Source: Archangium lipolyticum
Lineage (GTDB): Bacteria > Myxococcota > Myxococcia > Myxococcales > Myxococcaceae
Length of the DNA stretch: 64,000 nucleotides
Direction of reading: 5' to 3'
NCBI RefSeq assembly: GCF_024623785.1
Contig: NZ_JANKBZ010000042.1
Location: 1 to 64,000, forward strand
In this document: positions 40,661 through 48,958 of the stretch, piece after piece
Position numbering within the stretch: position 1 is the stretch's first letter
Layout of the letters: the number at the start of each line of letters is the position of its first letter
The notes under the pieces: generated by a model
What the model was told of the DNA's origin: nothing
Databases searched by the model: none
Seen by the model: the letters and a program-made list of their open reading frames with translations, nothing else
Position numbers and translations under genes: made by a program

Positions 40661-41614
40661 ATGAGACATCTCCGACGGGTTCTGCACGAGAAGACTCTCG
40701 CGGGTGCGTTGAGAGGGGAGGTGCACCTGCGAGGCGTGGATGTCGTCATCCTGGTGTCCTGCTCGCTGGCGGCCCTGGCGCTCGCGGGGCCGGCGCGGTG
40801 GGCGCCCGGGGCCACGGAGTCCTCGGTGTATTTCCTGGCGCTCGCGCTCGGGCCGCTGGTGCTGCGGACCCTGGAGTCCACCTTCCCCCAGCACCGGATG
40901 CTGGCCTTCGTGGCCTCCTTCTGGCTGCTGCCGGTGTTGAGCGTGAGCCACGGGCTGCTCAACCCCCTGGTGGATGCCATCACCCCGGTGCTGCGCGATG
41001 CCCAGCTCGCCGCCATGGACCAGCTGCTGCTCGGCGCGCAGGCCTCGGTGCTGCTCGGGCACATGGTGCCTCCGTGGCTCACGGAGATCCTGATGGTCTG
41101 CTACTACGGCCACTTCATCTGGCCGGTGGCGCTGGCGGGGGTGCTGTACTTCACCGGGCAGCGGAGCTCCTTCGACGAGTACCTGCTGGCGCTCAGCCTC
41201 TTCTTCTCCTTCAACTACTTCAGCTACGCGCTGGTGCCGGCCATCGGCCCGCGCTACTTCCTCTCCCACGCCTTCTCCGAGCCCCTGGTGGGACTGTGGC
41301 TGACGCCCTTCCTGGACTCGGTGATGCGCACGCCGCCCTTCGCGCGGGACTGCTTTCCCTCGGGGCACACGGGCGTCACGCTGCTGGTGCTGCTGTATGC
41401 CTTCCGCTTCGAGCGGCGCGTCTTCCGCGTGATGCTGCTGCCGGGCCTGGGTCTCATCGCGGCCACCCTGGTGGGACGTTTCCACTACCTGACGGACCTG
41501 CTGTGCGCGGTGCCGTTGGTGTTGGTGGTGGTGGGACTCGCGCTGGTGTGGAGCCGGGCGGGCTCGACGTCACAGTCCTCTCCCGAGCCTCGCGCGGGTG
41601 TCCGGACGGCGTAG
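40661..41614 (+). CDS. PAP2-family phosphatase, membrane
   Basis: The 317-residue protein has about six membrane helices and the PAP2 motifs PSGHTG (about residue 230) and GRFHYLTD (about 275), whose His residues act in phosphate transfer. Substrates in the family are lipid phosphates or inositol-phosphoryl groups. ATG 40661 is preferred to GTG 40649. Preceded by the TetR-like operator. Confidence 0.85.
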   Translation: MRHLRRVLHEKTLAGALRGEVHLRGVDVVILVSCSLAALALAGPARWAPGATESSVYFLALALGPLVLRTLESTFPQHRMLAFVASFWLLPVLSVSHGLLNPLVDAITPVLRDAQLAAMDQLLLGAQASVLLGHMVPPWLTEILMVCYYGHFIWPVALAGVLYFTGQRSSFDEYLLALSLFFSFNYFSYALVPAIGPRYFLSHAFSEPLVGLWLTPFLDSVMRTPPFARDCFPSGHTGVTLLVLLYAFRFERRVFRVMLLPGLGLIAATLVGRFHYLTDLLCAVPLVLVVVGLALVWSRAGSTSQSSPEPRAGVRTA

Positions 41615-41624
41615 AGTCGGGGCC

Positions 41625-42281
41625 ATGAACCGGCCCCCCCTTCGCTTCTTCTTCGACTACGTCTCGCCGTACGCGTATCTCGCGTGGACACAGCTGCCGG
41701 CGCTGGCCGCGCGTCACGGCCGCACCGTGGAGCTGGTGCCGGTGCTGTTCGCGGGGATGCTCAACGCGCTCGGCACGACGGGACCCGCCGAGGTGCCCGC
41801 GAAGCGCTTCTACATCTACAAGCACACCCGGCGGATCGCCCACGAGCTCGGCGTGCCCTTCGTCATGCCCGCGAGCCATCCCTTCAATCCATTGCTCGCG
41901 CTCCGGGTGACGGCCGCCGTGGGGGACGCGGAGGCCCGGCACCAGCTCGTCTCCGCGCTCTACGCGGCGGTGTGGGCCGGGGGCGGAGGTCTGGTGGAGC
42001 CGGAGCGGGTGCGCGCGGTCGTGGCCTCGGTGGGGCTGGATGTGCGGGAGCTGCTCGAGGCGGCACAGTCGCCGGCCGTGAAGGACCAGGTGCGCCGCAA
42101 CACGGAGGAACTGCTCGCGCTGGGGGGCTTCGGCGTCCCCACCGTCGTGGCCGATGGGGAGCTCTTCTTCGGTGTCGACTCGCTGGGCCACCTGGAGCGG
42201 TTCCTGCGCGGAGAGGACCCCATCACCCCCGAGGAGATGGAGCGCCTGCGGAACCTGCCCGTCGCCGCGTCACGCATCTGA
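41625..42281 (+). CDS. DsbA-like oxidoreductase / 2-hydroxychromene-2-carboxylate isomerase family
   Basis: The 218-residue thioredoxin-fold protein starts PPLRFFFDYVSPYAYLAW, where Ser replaces the CxxC cysteine, as in HCCA isomerases and kappa-class GSTs that use glutathione. The cis-Pro loop GVPTVV is at about 178. It may isomerise an aromatic-degradation intermediate; no such pathway is nearby. Eleven bases from the PAP2 stop, so probably co-transcribed. Confidence 0.88.
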   Translation: MNRPPLRFFFDYVSPYAYLAWTQLPALAARHGRTVELVPVLFAGMLNALGTTGPAEVPAKRFYIYKHTRRIAHELGVPFVMPASHPFNPLLALRVTAAVGDAEARHQLVSALYAAVWAGGGGLVEPERVRAVVASVGLDVRELLEAAQSPAVKDQVRRNTEELLALGGFGVPTVVADGELFFGVDSLGHLERFLRGEDPITPEEMERLRNLPVAASRI

Positions 42282-42446
42282 GTCCGGGTCGCGCGCCTGC
42301 TCGCCCGCTGGGGGGGGCGGAGGGGATGATAACCAGGGCCTATCAGCCAGATGGAAACGTTGTCTTGGCGTTATGAGGCCCTGGCGCACATCCTGATTGC
42401 ACAGAGGCCGACGTGTGTGGGCCGCTGGTGCATCAGGAGGAAGGCC

Positions 42447-43058
42447 ATGGTCGCGGCACTTGCTGGATTGGGATCGGGAGCGCTTCACGCCATCTCGGGA
42501 CCGGATCACCTGCTGAGCCTGGCCCCTCTCTCCCTGGGCATCCGCCGGAAGGCCTGGCGCGTGGGGCTGGTGTGGGGGCTGGGGCATGCGCTGGGTACGC
42601 TTCTGTGTGTGGCAGCGGTGGCGGTGGTGGCCGCGGCGCTGCGGCTCGACATCCTGGCGACGTGGGGCGAGCGCCTGGCCGGGGCCGCGCTGGTGGTGAC
42701 GGGGGGAGTGGGCCTGCGCCGTTGGCTGATCCGCCGCACACCGGGCAACGGAGCGGGCGCTTCGGACAAGGGCGCGGCGAGCACCTGGAGCGTGCTCTCC
42801 ATCGGTCTCATCCACGGCCTGACGGGCGCGGCGGCGGTGCTGCTGCTGCTCCCGGCGGCGGTGTCCGCCTCGCGGATGTGGCAGGCGCTGTACCTCGGTG
42901 GCTTCGTGTTCGGCAGCACGCTGGCCATGGCGGCGCTGACGGCGGCCCTGGCGGCCGGCTCGAGCGCCATGCCGAAGCCCGATGCGCTGCTGCGGCATGT
43001 GCCGGGAGTGGCCTCGTTCGGTTCGGTGGTGCTCGGGAGCTGGTGGATGCTGGCGTGA
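42447..43058 (+). CDS. Nickel/cobalt-type or UreH-like membrane transporter
   Basis: The 203-residue product has five to six membrane helices. The first carries GALHAISGPDHLLSLAP, the His/Asp motif of the UreH/NiCoT-like metal transporter group; a second SIGLIHGLTGAAAVLLLLP mirrors it, as expected of an internal repeat. AGGAGGAAGG precedes the ATG. The 165-bp leader (42282-42446) shows no riboswitch I recognise. Metal specificity unknown. Confidence 0.78.
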   Translation: MVAALAGLGSGALHAISGPDHLLSLAPLSLGIRRKAWRVGLVWGLGHALGTLLCVAAVAVVAAALRLDILATWGERLAGAALVVTGGVGLRRWLIRRTPGNGAGASDKGAASTWSVLSIGLIHGLTGAAAVLLLLPAAVSASRMWQALYLGGFVFGSTLAMAALTAALAAGSSAMPKPDALLRHVPGVASFGSVVLGSWWMLA

Positions 43059-43068
43059 GGCGGTCACA

Positions 43069-43113
43069 TCACCCCGAGGAAGGCCGGAGTGGACCGGGTC
43101 TCCCTCGGGGTGA
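43069..43113. terminator. Hairpin between convergent genes
   Basis: TCACCCCGAGG (43069-43079) and its exact complement (43103-43113) enclose 23 bases between the metal transporter gene and the convergent small lipoprotein gene. Probable terminator serving both. Confidence 0.55.
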
Positions 43114-43155
43114 CGTCTGGCCTTCAGTGTTCGGCCCTCTTCCACGACGAACGGC

Positions 43156-43620
43156 CTAGTTGTTGACGGTGACGTACAGAGCGTTGCCAGAATTCAGCGG
43201 GGCATTGTTGTGGACGTTGATGGGGGTGCTCTCGCAGGGCCCGTTCAGGACCACGGTCTGCCCCGGCGGGACCGTCACCACCCTGTCCCACGCGTACCTC
43301 GGGCACCAGACGTGGGCCTGCACATCGACTCCGCTGACGTTGTTGATGAAGATCGGGGTCTGCCAGAACCAGTTGCTGGCGAAGGTCTTCGTCTCCTGCG
43401 GGTAGACGAAGTCGGAGGTGGCGAGGGCGTGGACGTCCGGCGCCTCGTCCTGCCCCTGGGCCTCGTCCGGCACCTGGGGCTCGCCCTGCTGCTCCTGCGG
43501 AGCCGGCTGCTCGGTCGGCTCGGGCATGCCCTCGCCGCAGGCGCCCAGCAGGGAGGCGAAGGTCAGGAAGGTGAGTGCACGGAAGCAGGACCGCGGCGAG
43601 ACAATGTCATTCTTCTTCAT
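43156..43620 (-). CDS. Small lipoprotein of the ECF-CHAT regulon
   Basis: The 154-residue product has a lipoprotein signal peptide (lipobox LGAC near residue 28), a Pro/Glu/Gln-rich spacer of about 35 residues, and a beta-rich C-terminal domain (about 70-154) with two cysteines (WCPRYAWD and GPCEST) that may form a disulphide. AGGAACG precedes the ATG at 43620. Promoter A lies 80 bp upstream, so it belongs to the regulon of the ECF sigma at 48959. Surface display is likely; function unknown. Confidence 0.75.
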   Translation of the reverse strand: MKKNDIVSPRSCFRALTFLTFASLLGACGEGMPEPTEQPAPQEQQGEPQVPDEAQGQDEAPDVHALATSDFVYPQETKTFASNWFWQTPIFINNVSGVDVQAHVWCPRYAWDRVVTVPPGQTVVLNGPCESTPINVHNNAPLNSGNALYVTVNN

Positions 43621-43699
43621 GAGTCGTTCCTGGGTTGGTGTTGTTGTGATTGCGAGCGCCGAGGACCGCTGTGCGACCTCATCCGGCAATCACATGAAG

Positions 43700-43726
43700 A
43701 AGACGTGGGGCTTCAGGATTGTTACC
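43700..43726 (-). promoter_or_regulatory. ECF promoter A (small lipoprotein)
   Basis: On the minus strand, GGTAACAA (43726-43719), 13 nt, CGTCTT (43705-43700). It shares sequence and exact spacing with promoters B-E. It lies between the CHAT-STAND stop and the lipoprotein start. Confidence 0.8.
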
Positions 43727-43765
43727 CACTTTTGTTTTCCGGGAGTGGCTTCCCGCGCCTCGCGC

Positions 43766-46700
43766 CTACTTCACCTGTTCCAGTCTGCTGTAGCTGGCGG
43801 TCAGGTCCCGCTTCAGCGTGGCATTCGTCGGGTCCGCTTCGGACAGCTCCCGGTTCAGCGCGAGCGACTTCTCGTAATGCCCGCGCGCCTCTTCGAGCCG
43901 GCCCTGCGCCCGAGCCACCTCTCCCAGTCTGTTGTAGTTGATGACCAGGCCCCGCTTCAGCGTGGCATTCGTCGGGTCCGCTTCGGACAGCTCCCGGCTC
44001 AGCTCGAGGTCCTTCGCGTAGTGCCTGCGCGCATCCTCGAGGTGGCCCTGCTCGTGAGCCACCTTCCCCAACCTGCCGTAGTTGATGGCCAGGCCCCGTT
44101 TCAGTCTGGCATTCGTCGGATCCGCTTCGGACAGCTCCCGGCTCAGCGCGAGCGCCTTGCCGTACTGCTCGCGCGCCTCCGCGAGCTGGTCCTGGGCCTG
44201 TGCCACCTTTCCCAGCTTGCTGTAGCTGACGCTCAGGCCCCACTTCAGCGTGGCATTCGTCGGTTCCGCTTCGGACAGCTCCCGGCTCAGCGCGAGCGCC
44301 TTCTCGTAATGCTCGCGCGCCTCCGTGAGCTGATTCCGCGCCTGGGCCACTTCTCCCAGCTTGTCGTGGTTGACGGCCAGGGACCGCTTCAACGTGGCAT
44401 TCGCCGGTTCCGCTTCGGACAGCTCCCGGCTCAGCGCGAGCGCCTTCTCGTAATGCCCGCGTGCCTCCGCGAGCTGGTCCTGCGCCTGCGCTACCTTTCC
44501 CAGCCTGTTGTAGCCGATGGTCAGGCCCTGCTTCAGCGTGGCGCTCGTCGGTTCCGCTTCGGACAGCTCCTGGCTCAGCGCGAGCGCCTTCTCGTAATGC
44601 CCGCGCGCCTCCGCGAGCTGGCCCTGGGTTTGAGCGACATCCCCCAGATTCGAGTGGATGACGGCGAGCTCCTGTTTGTAGATGGGCTCATCTGGATCGG
44701 ACGCGAGCAGACGCTCGATGATCGCGAGTGCCCGGCCGTATTCCTCGCTCGCGCTCACCGTGTTCTCGTGGCTCATGGCCACATCACCTCGTTGCAGGTG
44801 ATTGCGGATGCTCTCGAGCTGGATGTCGGGTTCGTCGGTCGCTTCCAGGCTCTTCAAGAGCCCCTCCACTCCCTGCAACAATTCCTTGCGCACGGCCGCC
44901 GTGCCAGCGATGGGCCCCAGCTTCTTGCTCGTGACGAAGTGGATCTGCCTGGCCAGGCTGACCGCCTCTTCCAGGCGGTGCACCGCCATGGCCCGCTGGC
45001 GCGAGGCATAGAGGGCCAGCCCCGCGAACACCACCATCCCCACCGCCAGCGCCGCGCCCACGCACCACTGCCGTCTCACCCTCCGCCGCTCCCGCGCCTC
45101 GCTGGCTTCCAGGAACTCCCTCACCGAGGCCGTCAGCTGTCCCAGGTGCTCGCTCCGGATGCTGCGCGCGTACCCCAGCCGCGCCCCCGTCGCCAGGTAC
45201 GACTCGCCCCGGTCCGCATCCTTCCGGTGCCCCTGCCAGGCCTCGGCCATGGCTTGCAGCTCGCGCCACTGGAGCAGCCGTTTCCGGTTCTCCTGGAGCC
45301 ACTTTCGCAACCGCTCCCACCGGCGGATGAGTGCCTCGTGCGCAACCTCCACCCAGGCCCGGCCGCCGCCCTCCGTCTCGCTGCCCCGCGTCACCAGACG
45401 CTCGGCCACCACCTTCTCCAACACCCGATCGAGGGCGGCCCGCGCTTCCTTCTCCTCGGGCCACACCTCCTCCAGCCACGCCCTCCGCCGGCTGTCGGGT
45501 CTCGTCTCGTCTCCCAGCGACACCAGCTCCGCCAGCAGCCGCCTCACCTCCTGGCGCTCCTCCTCCCTCAGCGCCTCGTAGAGCCGCTCCGCCGTCTGGG
45601 TCAGGCTCCCCGCCACGCCATCCATCTCCTCGTAGGCCCGGTGCGTCAGCCTCCTGCCTTCCCGCCTCCGCCACAGCAGGTCCAGCGCATGCTCCAGCAG
45701 CGGCAGCGCTCCCGGCTCCTGCCCCACGTCCCCGCACAGCCGCTCCACCAGCCCCGCCTCCAGCTCCAACCCCACCGCGTGTGCCGGCTTCTCTATCGCC
45801 TCGGTCAGCTCCTCCGGGCTCATCTGGGCCACGAACAGCCGGTGCTCCTCGGCGTACACCACGGTGTCCAGTCGCGTCTGCTCATCCAGCACCACCTCTC
45901 CGCAACGCTCGAAGTGGTCCACCCGCAGCGTCACCACCACCACGCACCCCAACTCCGGCTCCCTGGCCAGCGCCCACACCGCCCTCATCAACGCCTGGCG
46001 CTCCTCGCTTCCCAGTTGTGTGAACACCTCCTCCAGCTGGTCCACCACCAGCAACAGCTTGCGCTCCGGACGCGCCTGCCTCAGCCGCCGCACCTCCTCC
46101 ACGACCTCCAGCAGGTTGGCGCTCTCGCCCGTCGGCGGCGTCTCGTGGTCCCACAGCCGGTGCAGCCGGTGTTGCAGCTCCAGCAGTGCGACGGAGCGTC
46201 CCTCCACCGCCGCCGGCCTGGTGCGCACCAGCTCGCCGGGCCTCACCACCACGGAGTCCCACTCCTCCCGTGGCAGTTGCGGCACCAGCCCGGCCATCAC
46301 CACCGAGGACTTACCGGCCCCCGAGGCCCCAGCCACCACCTGGAAGCGTGGCCGCTGGCCTCGAGCCGCTTGAGTCACCCGCCCCAGCAGCTTCGCCTCC
46401 AGCCGGCCCCGCCCGAAGAAGAAGCGCCTGTCCTTCGGCCCGAAGGCCAGCAGGCCGCGGTAGGGCCGCAGCACCACCGGCCTCAAGTCCGCCTCTCCCT
46501 CCCGGCGCGCGTACAGCTGCAGTGAGGCCCAGTCGAAGCCCTTCGTCTCCACCCTCAGCCGGCGCCGTACCGCCCCCAGCGCCTCCTCCAACGAGCTGGA
46601 GTCCACCAGCAGCTTCTCGTACAGCGTCTCGGCCAGCAGCACCGAGCCCTCCATCGACAACGGCAGCCGCGAGGCCACCACCATGTCGATGCCGGCCCTG

Positions 46701-47656
46701 TGCAGCTCCTGCGCCACGCTGCCCAGATAGCTGGCCAGCCTGCCGCCATCTCCGCCATGGCAGGCGCACAGCACCACCATGCGCAGCGTGTCCGCGTAGG
46801 GCGTCAGCACCGCCCCCAGCGCTACTCCGTCCACCAGCTCCCGGGTACCGCCCCTGGCCTCGGGCGCGTTCCACGCCAGCCCATGGTGGCCCGGGCCCGA
46901 CGTCTCCAGGGGTGCTCCGTGGCAGAGCACGTGCAGCACGGACACCGGCTCCTGCGCTTCCCGGGCCTCCCTCAACTTCTTGTCCAGGCTCTCCAGCGAC
47001 ACCCTCGGGAGCACGTCTCTCCGCGAGTCGAAGGCGAAGCCTCCCTCCCGGCTGGCCTTCTCCAGCGCCCGCAGGTGCTTGTCCTCCGGCACGCCTCCCC
47101 CCGCCTCCGACCAGGCCAGGAGCACCCGTCCCTCGTGCGCCGCCTCCCCGCGAGCCCCTTCCTCCCGCTCGCCGGGCCACTCGTAGCGCAGCGTGCACCC
47201 CGGCACGTCCGCCAGGTGTCGCCCGCTACCCTCGAGTGTCACCAGCTCCCAGGGCAGCGAGTACAGCTCCGCCGCCGACGAGCGCATCACCAGCCGCAGC
47301 TGCCTTCCCTTCCAGCGCCCCTGCTCCAGCCGCTCCTCTTGTCCCCCCCAGTCCAGCACGTCCAGGAAGCGCCTCATCCGCTCCCCCAACCGTCTGGCGA
47401 TCTCCCCGTCGGGTCTTCCCCCGGTCAGCGCCGCCAGGTCTCCCATCAGCTCCCCCCAAGGGAGGCTGGCGCGCTTCACTCCCCCCTCTCCTTCCCTCAC
47501 CAGGTAGTCCCGTTGCCCCTGGTGGAAGTCATGGGCATCCTCGGGACTGTCCGCGCGTGACAGCTCCAGCACCAGCTCGTAAGGGCCGGCCTCCGGCTCC
47601 CCGCGGTGGTCGGACTCGGGCCGTGGGCTCTCCGCCTCCAGGTGTGCTGCCCTCAT
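43766..47656 (-). CDS. CHAT protease - nSTAND ATPase - TPR protein
   Basis: The 1296-residue protein has a CHAT domain (about 120-390) with His246 (LHVLCHGAP) and Cys299 (LCACHGG) as the caspase-like dyad. The linker RPYRGLLAFGPKDRRFFFGR introduces an nSTAND1 NTPase with Walker A GASGAGKS (443-450) and Walker B LLLVVDQLEEV (about 545). A membrane-type helix lies near 905-925, and then six near-identical 48-residue TPR units. STAND proteins oligomerise on a trigger; a CHAT domain would then be switched on as protease, a design used in bacterial cell-suicide and defence. Promoter B is 32 bp upstream of the ATG. Trigger and substrate unknown. Confidence 0.9.
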   Translation of the reverse strand: MRAAHLEAESPRPESDHRGEPEAGPYELVLELSRADSPEDAHDFHQGQRDYLVREGEGGVKRASLPWGELMGDLAALTGGRPDGEIARRLGERMRRFLDVLDWGGQEERLEQGRWKGRQLRLVMRSSAAELYSLPWELVTLEGSGRHLADVPGCTLRYEWPGEREEGARGEAAHEGRVLLAWSEAGGGVPEDKHLRALEKASREGGFAFDSRRDVLPRVSLESLDKKLREAREAQEPVSVLHVLCHGAPLETSGPGHHGLAWNAPEARGGTRELVDGVALGAVLTPYADTLRMVVLCACHGGDGGRLASYLGSVAQELHRAGIDMVVASRLPLSMEGSVLLAETLYEKLLVDSSSLEEALGAVRRRLRVETKGFDWASLQLYARREGEADLRPVVLRPYRGLLAFGPKDRRFFFGRGRLEAKLLGRVTQAARGQRPRFQVVAGASGAGKSSVVMAGLVPQLPREEWDSVVVRPGELVRTRPAAVEGRSVALLELQHRLHRLWDHETPPTGESANLLEVVEEVRRLRQARPERKLLLVVDQLEEVFTQLGSEERQALMRAVWALAREPELGCVVVVTLRVDHFERCGEVVLDEQTRLDTVVYAEEHRLFVAQMSPEELTEAIEKPAHAVGLELEAGLVERLCGDVGQEPGALPLLEHALDLLWRRREGRRLTHRAYEEMDGVAGSLTQTAERLYEALREEERQEVRRLLAELVSLGDETRPDSRRRAWLEEVWPEEKEARAALDRVLEKVVAERLVTRGSETEGGGRAWVEVAHEALIRRWERLRKWLQENRKRLLQWRELQAMAEAWQGHRKDADRGESYLATGARLGYARSIRSEHLGQLTASVREFLEASEARERRRVRRQWCVGAALAVGMVVFAGLALYASRQRAMAVHRLEEAVSLARQIHFVTSKKLGPIAGTAAVRKELLQGVEGLLKSLEATDEPDIQLESIRNHLQRGDVAMSHENTVSASEEYGRALAIIERLLASDPDEPIYKQELAVIHSNLGDVAQTQGQLAEARGHYEKALALSQELSEAEPTSATLKQGLTIGYNRLGKVAQAQDQLAEARGHYEKALALSRELSEAEPANATLKRSLAVNHDKLGEVAQARNQLTEAREHYEKALALSRELSEAEPTNATLKWGLSVSYSKLGKVAQAQDQLAEAREQYGKALALSRELSEADPTNARLKRGLAINYGRLGKVAHEQGHLEDARRHYAKDLELSRELSEADPTNATLKRGLVINYNRLGEVARAQGRLEEARGHYEKSLALNRELSEADPTNATLKRDLTASYSRLEQVK
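43770..44650 (-). repeat. 144-bp coding minisatellite in the TPR region
   Basis: Six phased 144-bp units can be aligned, for instance on the block after CGGxTCCGCT at 43829, 43973, 44117, 44261, 44405 and 44549, each exactly 144 bp apart. Each encodes a 48-residue TPR-like unit (core LAEARGHYEKALALSRELSE). The strong DNA-level identity points to recent expansion or gene conversion, so copy number probably varies between strains. Confidence 0.9.
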
Positions 47657-47687
47657 GTGCAATCCCCCTCGCTTGCGTTCCTCGAAG

Positions 47688-47714
47688 AGGACGCACGGCG
47701 GCGGGATTGTTACC
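47688..47714 (-). promoter_or_regulatory. ECF promoter B (CHAT-STAND gene)
   Basis: On the minus strand, GGTAACAA (47714-47707), 13 nt, CGTCCT (47693-47688), 32 bp before the start codon. One base differs from the consensus -10. Confidence 0.8.
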
Positions 47715-47770
47715 TGCACCCATTTCCCGTGGGTTTTCCGCCAGGCGGGCGGCCCACGTTGTTTCCAGCA

Positions 47771-47822
47771 CCGCTCCTGGCCCTCTCCCCCCCCCACGCT
47801 CATGTGAGAGGGCCAGGAGCGG
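47771..47822 (-). terminator. Long hairpin downstream of the lectin gene
   Basis: Seventeen-base perfect arms (47771-47787 and 47806-47822) enclose an 18-nt loop, starting 6 bp after the lectin stop codon on the minus strand. This is the strongest hairpin in the window. No T-run follows, so it may terminate factor-dependently or stabilise the mRNA, and it insulates the lectin unit from promoter B. Confidence 0.6.
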
Positions 47823-47827
47823 TTTAC

Positions 47828-48697
47828 TCAGTAATTGAAGGCCACCGTGCCTCCGCAGCTGGTGTAGCCGTAGCAGCCGGCCTGCAGGGTGTACGTGCCC
47901 GACACCGGGACGACGATGGAGATGTTGGACAGCAGGCCGCACGGCCCGCCGGCATTATCGTTGCTGGCGATCTCCTTCCCGGTCGGGTTGTTGAGGCGCA
48001 GGTAGGTGTCGCCAGAGCCGGAAGAGCCCGGCACGCCGCAGGTGCCGGCCGTGAAGACCTGCCCGGCAAACAGGTGGAGCGAGTGGTTGAAAGTGTTGAC
48101 CTTGGCGTTATCGGTGTTCGAGGCGCTGTAGGAGAAGCTGCCCCGGTTGACCGTGGGCACCGGATTCCGCTCGCAGATGAAGGAGAACGCATGGTTGCAC
48201 GACCAGTCGTTCCAGGTATCGGAGTAGTAGTTGTAGGCTGGATCGCCGAGGCGATCGGCAGCGCAGTCCTCCGCGTTCTGCCAGTTGTCGGGCTGGCCAG
48301 GGTCCCAGTTCGTGTACGAGGACGAGCCGTTGGCCCAGACCCAAGCCCCCTCGATGCCCTTGTCGTTGAAGCCAATCCACCAGTTGTACGACCCCCGGGC
48401 GGCCTCCTGGGTCTGGAGGAAGGACTCCTCGGAGGCATCGTTGATGGTCACCAGTGAGTAGCCACCGGCGAGCTGGCAGTAGGTCTGCGCTTCGTCCCAG
48501 GTCTTGGGCGTGCTGACGAACAGGTAGTCGTGCCCGCCGTAGGAGATGGCGCTCTCGGTGACACCCACGTCCTCCATCGCGGCCCGCCTGGCCTCGGACT
48601 CCGCTTCCACCGGCTCCACACCGCAGCCGATGACCGGCACCGCCACGAGAACGAGCATGCCCAGCTTGGAGAACATCCCAGACAGATTCCGCTTCAT
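47828..48697 (-). CDS. C-type-lectin-like lipoprotein of the ECF-CHAT regulon
   Basis: The 289-residue product has a lipoprotein signal (lipobox VIGC near residue 25). A C-type lectin domain (about 52-176) opens with GHDYLFVSTPKTWDEAQTYC, continues with the calcium/sugar motif QPDN (galactose-type QPD) and WND, and closes with FSFICE. A second beta domain (about 180-289) resembles pre-peptidase C-terminal domains. It probably binds sugar outside the cell and may act as sensor or adhesin. Divergent from the sigma gene; promoter C lies 70 bp upstream. C-type lectin folds are uncommon in bacteria and sugar binding is inferred from motif only. Confidence 0.88.
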   Translation of the reverse strand: MKRNLSGMFSKLGMLVLVAVPVIGCGVEPVEAESEARRAAMEDVGVTESAISYGGHDYLFVSTPKTWDEAQTYCQLAGGYSLVTINDASEESFLQTQEAARGSYNWWIGFNDKGIEGAWVWANGSSSYTNWDPGQPDNWQNAEDCAADRLGDPAYNYYSDTWNDWSCNHAFSFICERNPVPTVNRGSFSYSASNTDNAKVNTFNHSLHLFAGQVFTAGTCGVPGSSGSGDTYLRLNNPTGKEIASNDNAGGPCGLLSNISIVVPVSGTYTLQAGCYGYTSCGGTVAFNY

Positions 48698-48766
48698 GTT
48701 ACCCCCCAGATGTCAGTGATGGGTTCGCCGGGGCCGTTCGTTTGGAATCACCGCCCCCGCGAGGAA

Positions 48767-48793
48767 AAGACGCGAGGGGGCTGGTTTGTTACC
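48767..48793 (-). promoter_or_regulatory. ECF promoter C (lectin lipoprotein gene)
   Basis: On the minus strand, GGTAACAA (48793-48786), 13 nt, CGTCTT (48772-48767). It lies back to back with promoter D, with 25 bp between the two -35 boxes. Confidence 0.85.
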
Positions 48794-48818
48794 CGTGGCG
48801 TCCACCGTCGGCGGCGCG

Positions 48819-48845
48819 GGTAACAAATCCCTCCCTTCGCGTCTT
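48819..48845 (+). promoter_or_regulatory. ECF promoter D (sigma factor gene itself)
   Basis: GGTAACAA (48819-48826), 13 nt, CGTCTT (48840-48845). The site precedes the ECF sigma gene, so the circuit is probably autoregulated, as usual for ECF sigma factors. Confidence 0.88.
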
Positions 48846-48853
48846 GCCGGAGC

Positions 48854-48876
48854 GGGGAGGACACGCGGTCCTCCCC
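48854..48876 (+). promoter_or_regulatory. Leader hairpin of the sigma mRNA
   Basis: GGGGAGGAC, a 5-nt loop ACGCG, and the exact complement GTCCTCCCC begin about where promoter D transcripts should start. A very stable 5' hairpin can protect the mRNA or limit translation. Confidence 0.5.
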
Positions 48877-48958
48877 CTGGCTCCTTCGAACGAGACGATT
48901 GATGCGGCTCCTGGCTCCTCCACGGTCATGTGATCCCGAGGCCCACGAAGCACCCTCG

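Noticed and set aside
42282-42446. A cobalamin or nickel/cobalt riboswitch before the metal transporter
   Set aside because: No recognisable conserved core or pairing pattern was found by eye.
43770-44650. Regular repeats that might be a CRISPR array
   Set aside because: The period is 144 bp without unique spacers, and the repeats are in frame within a TPR protein.
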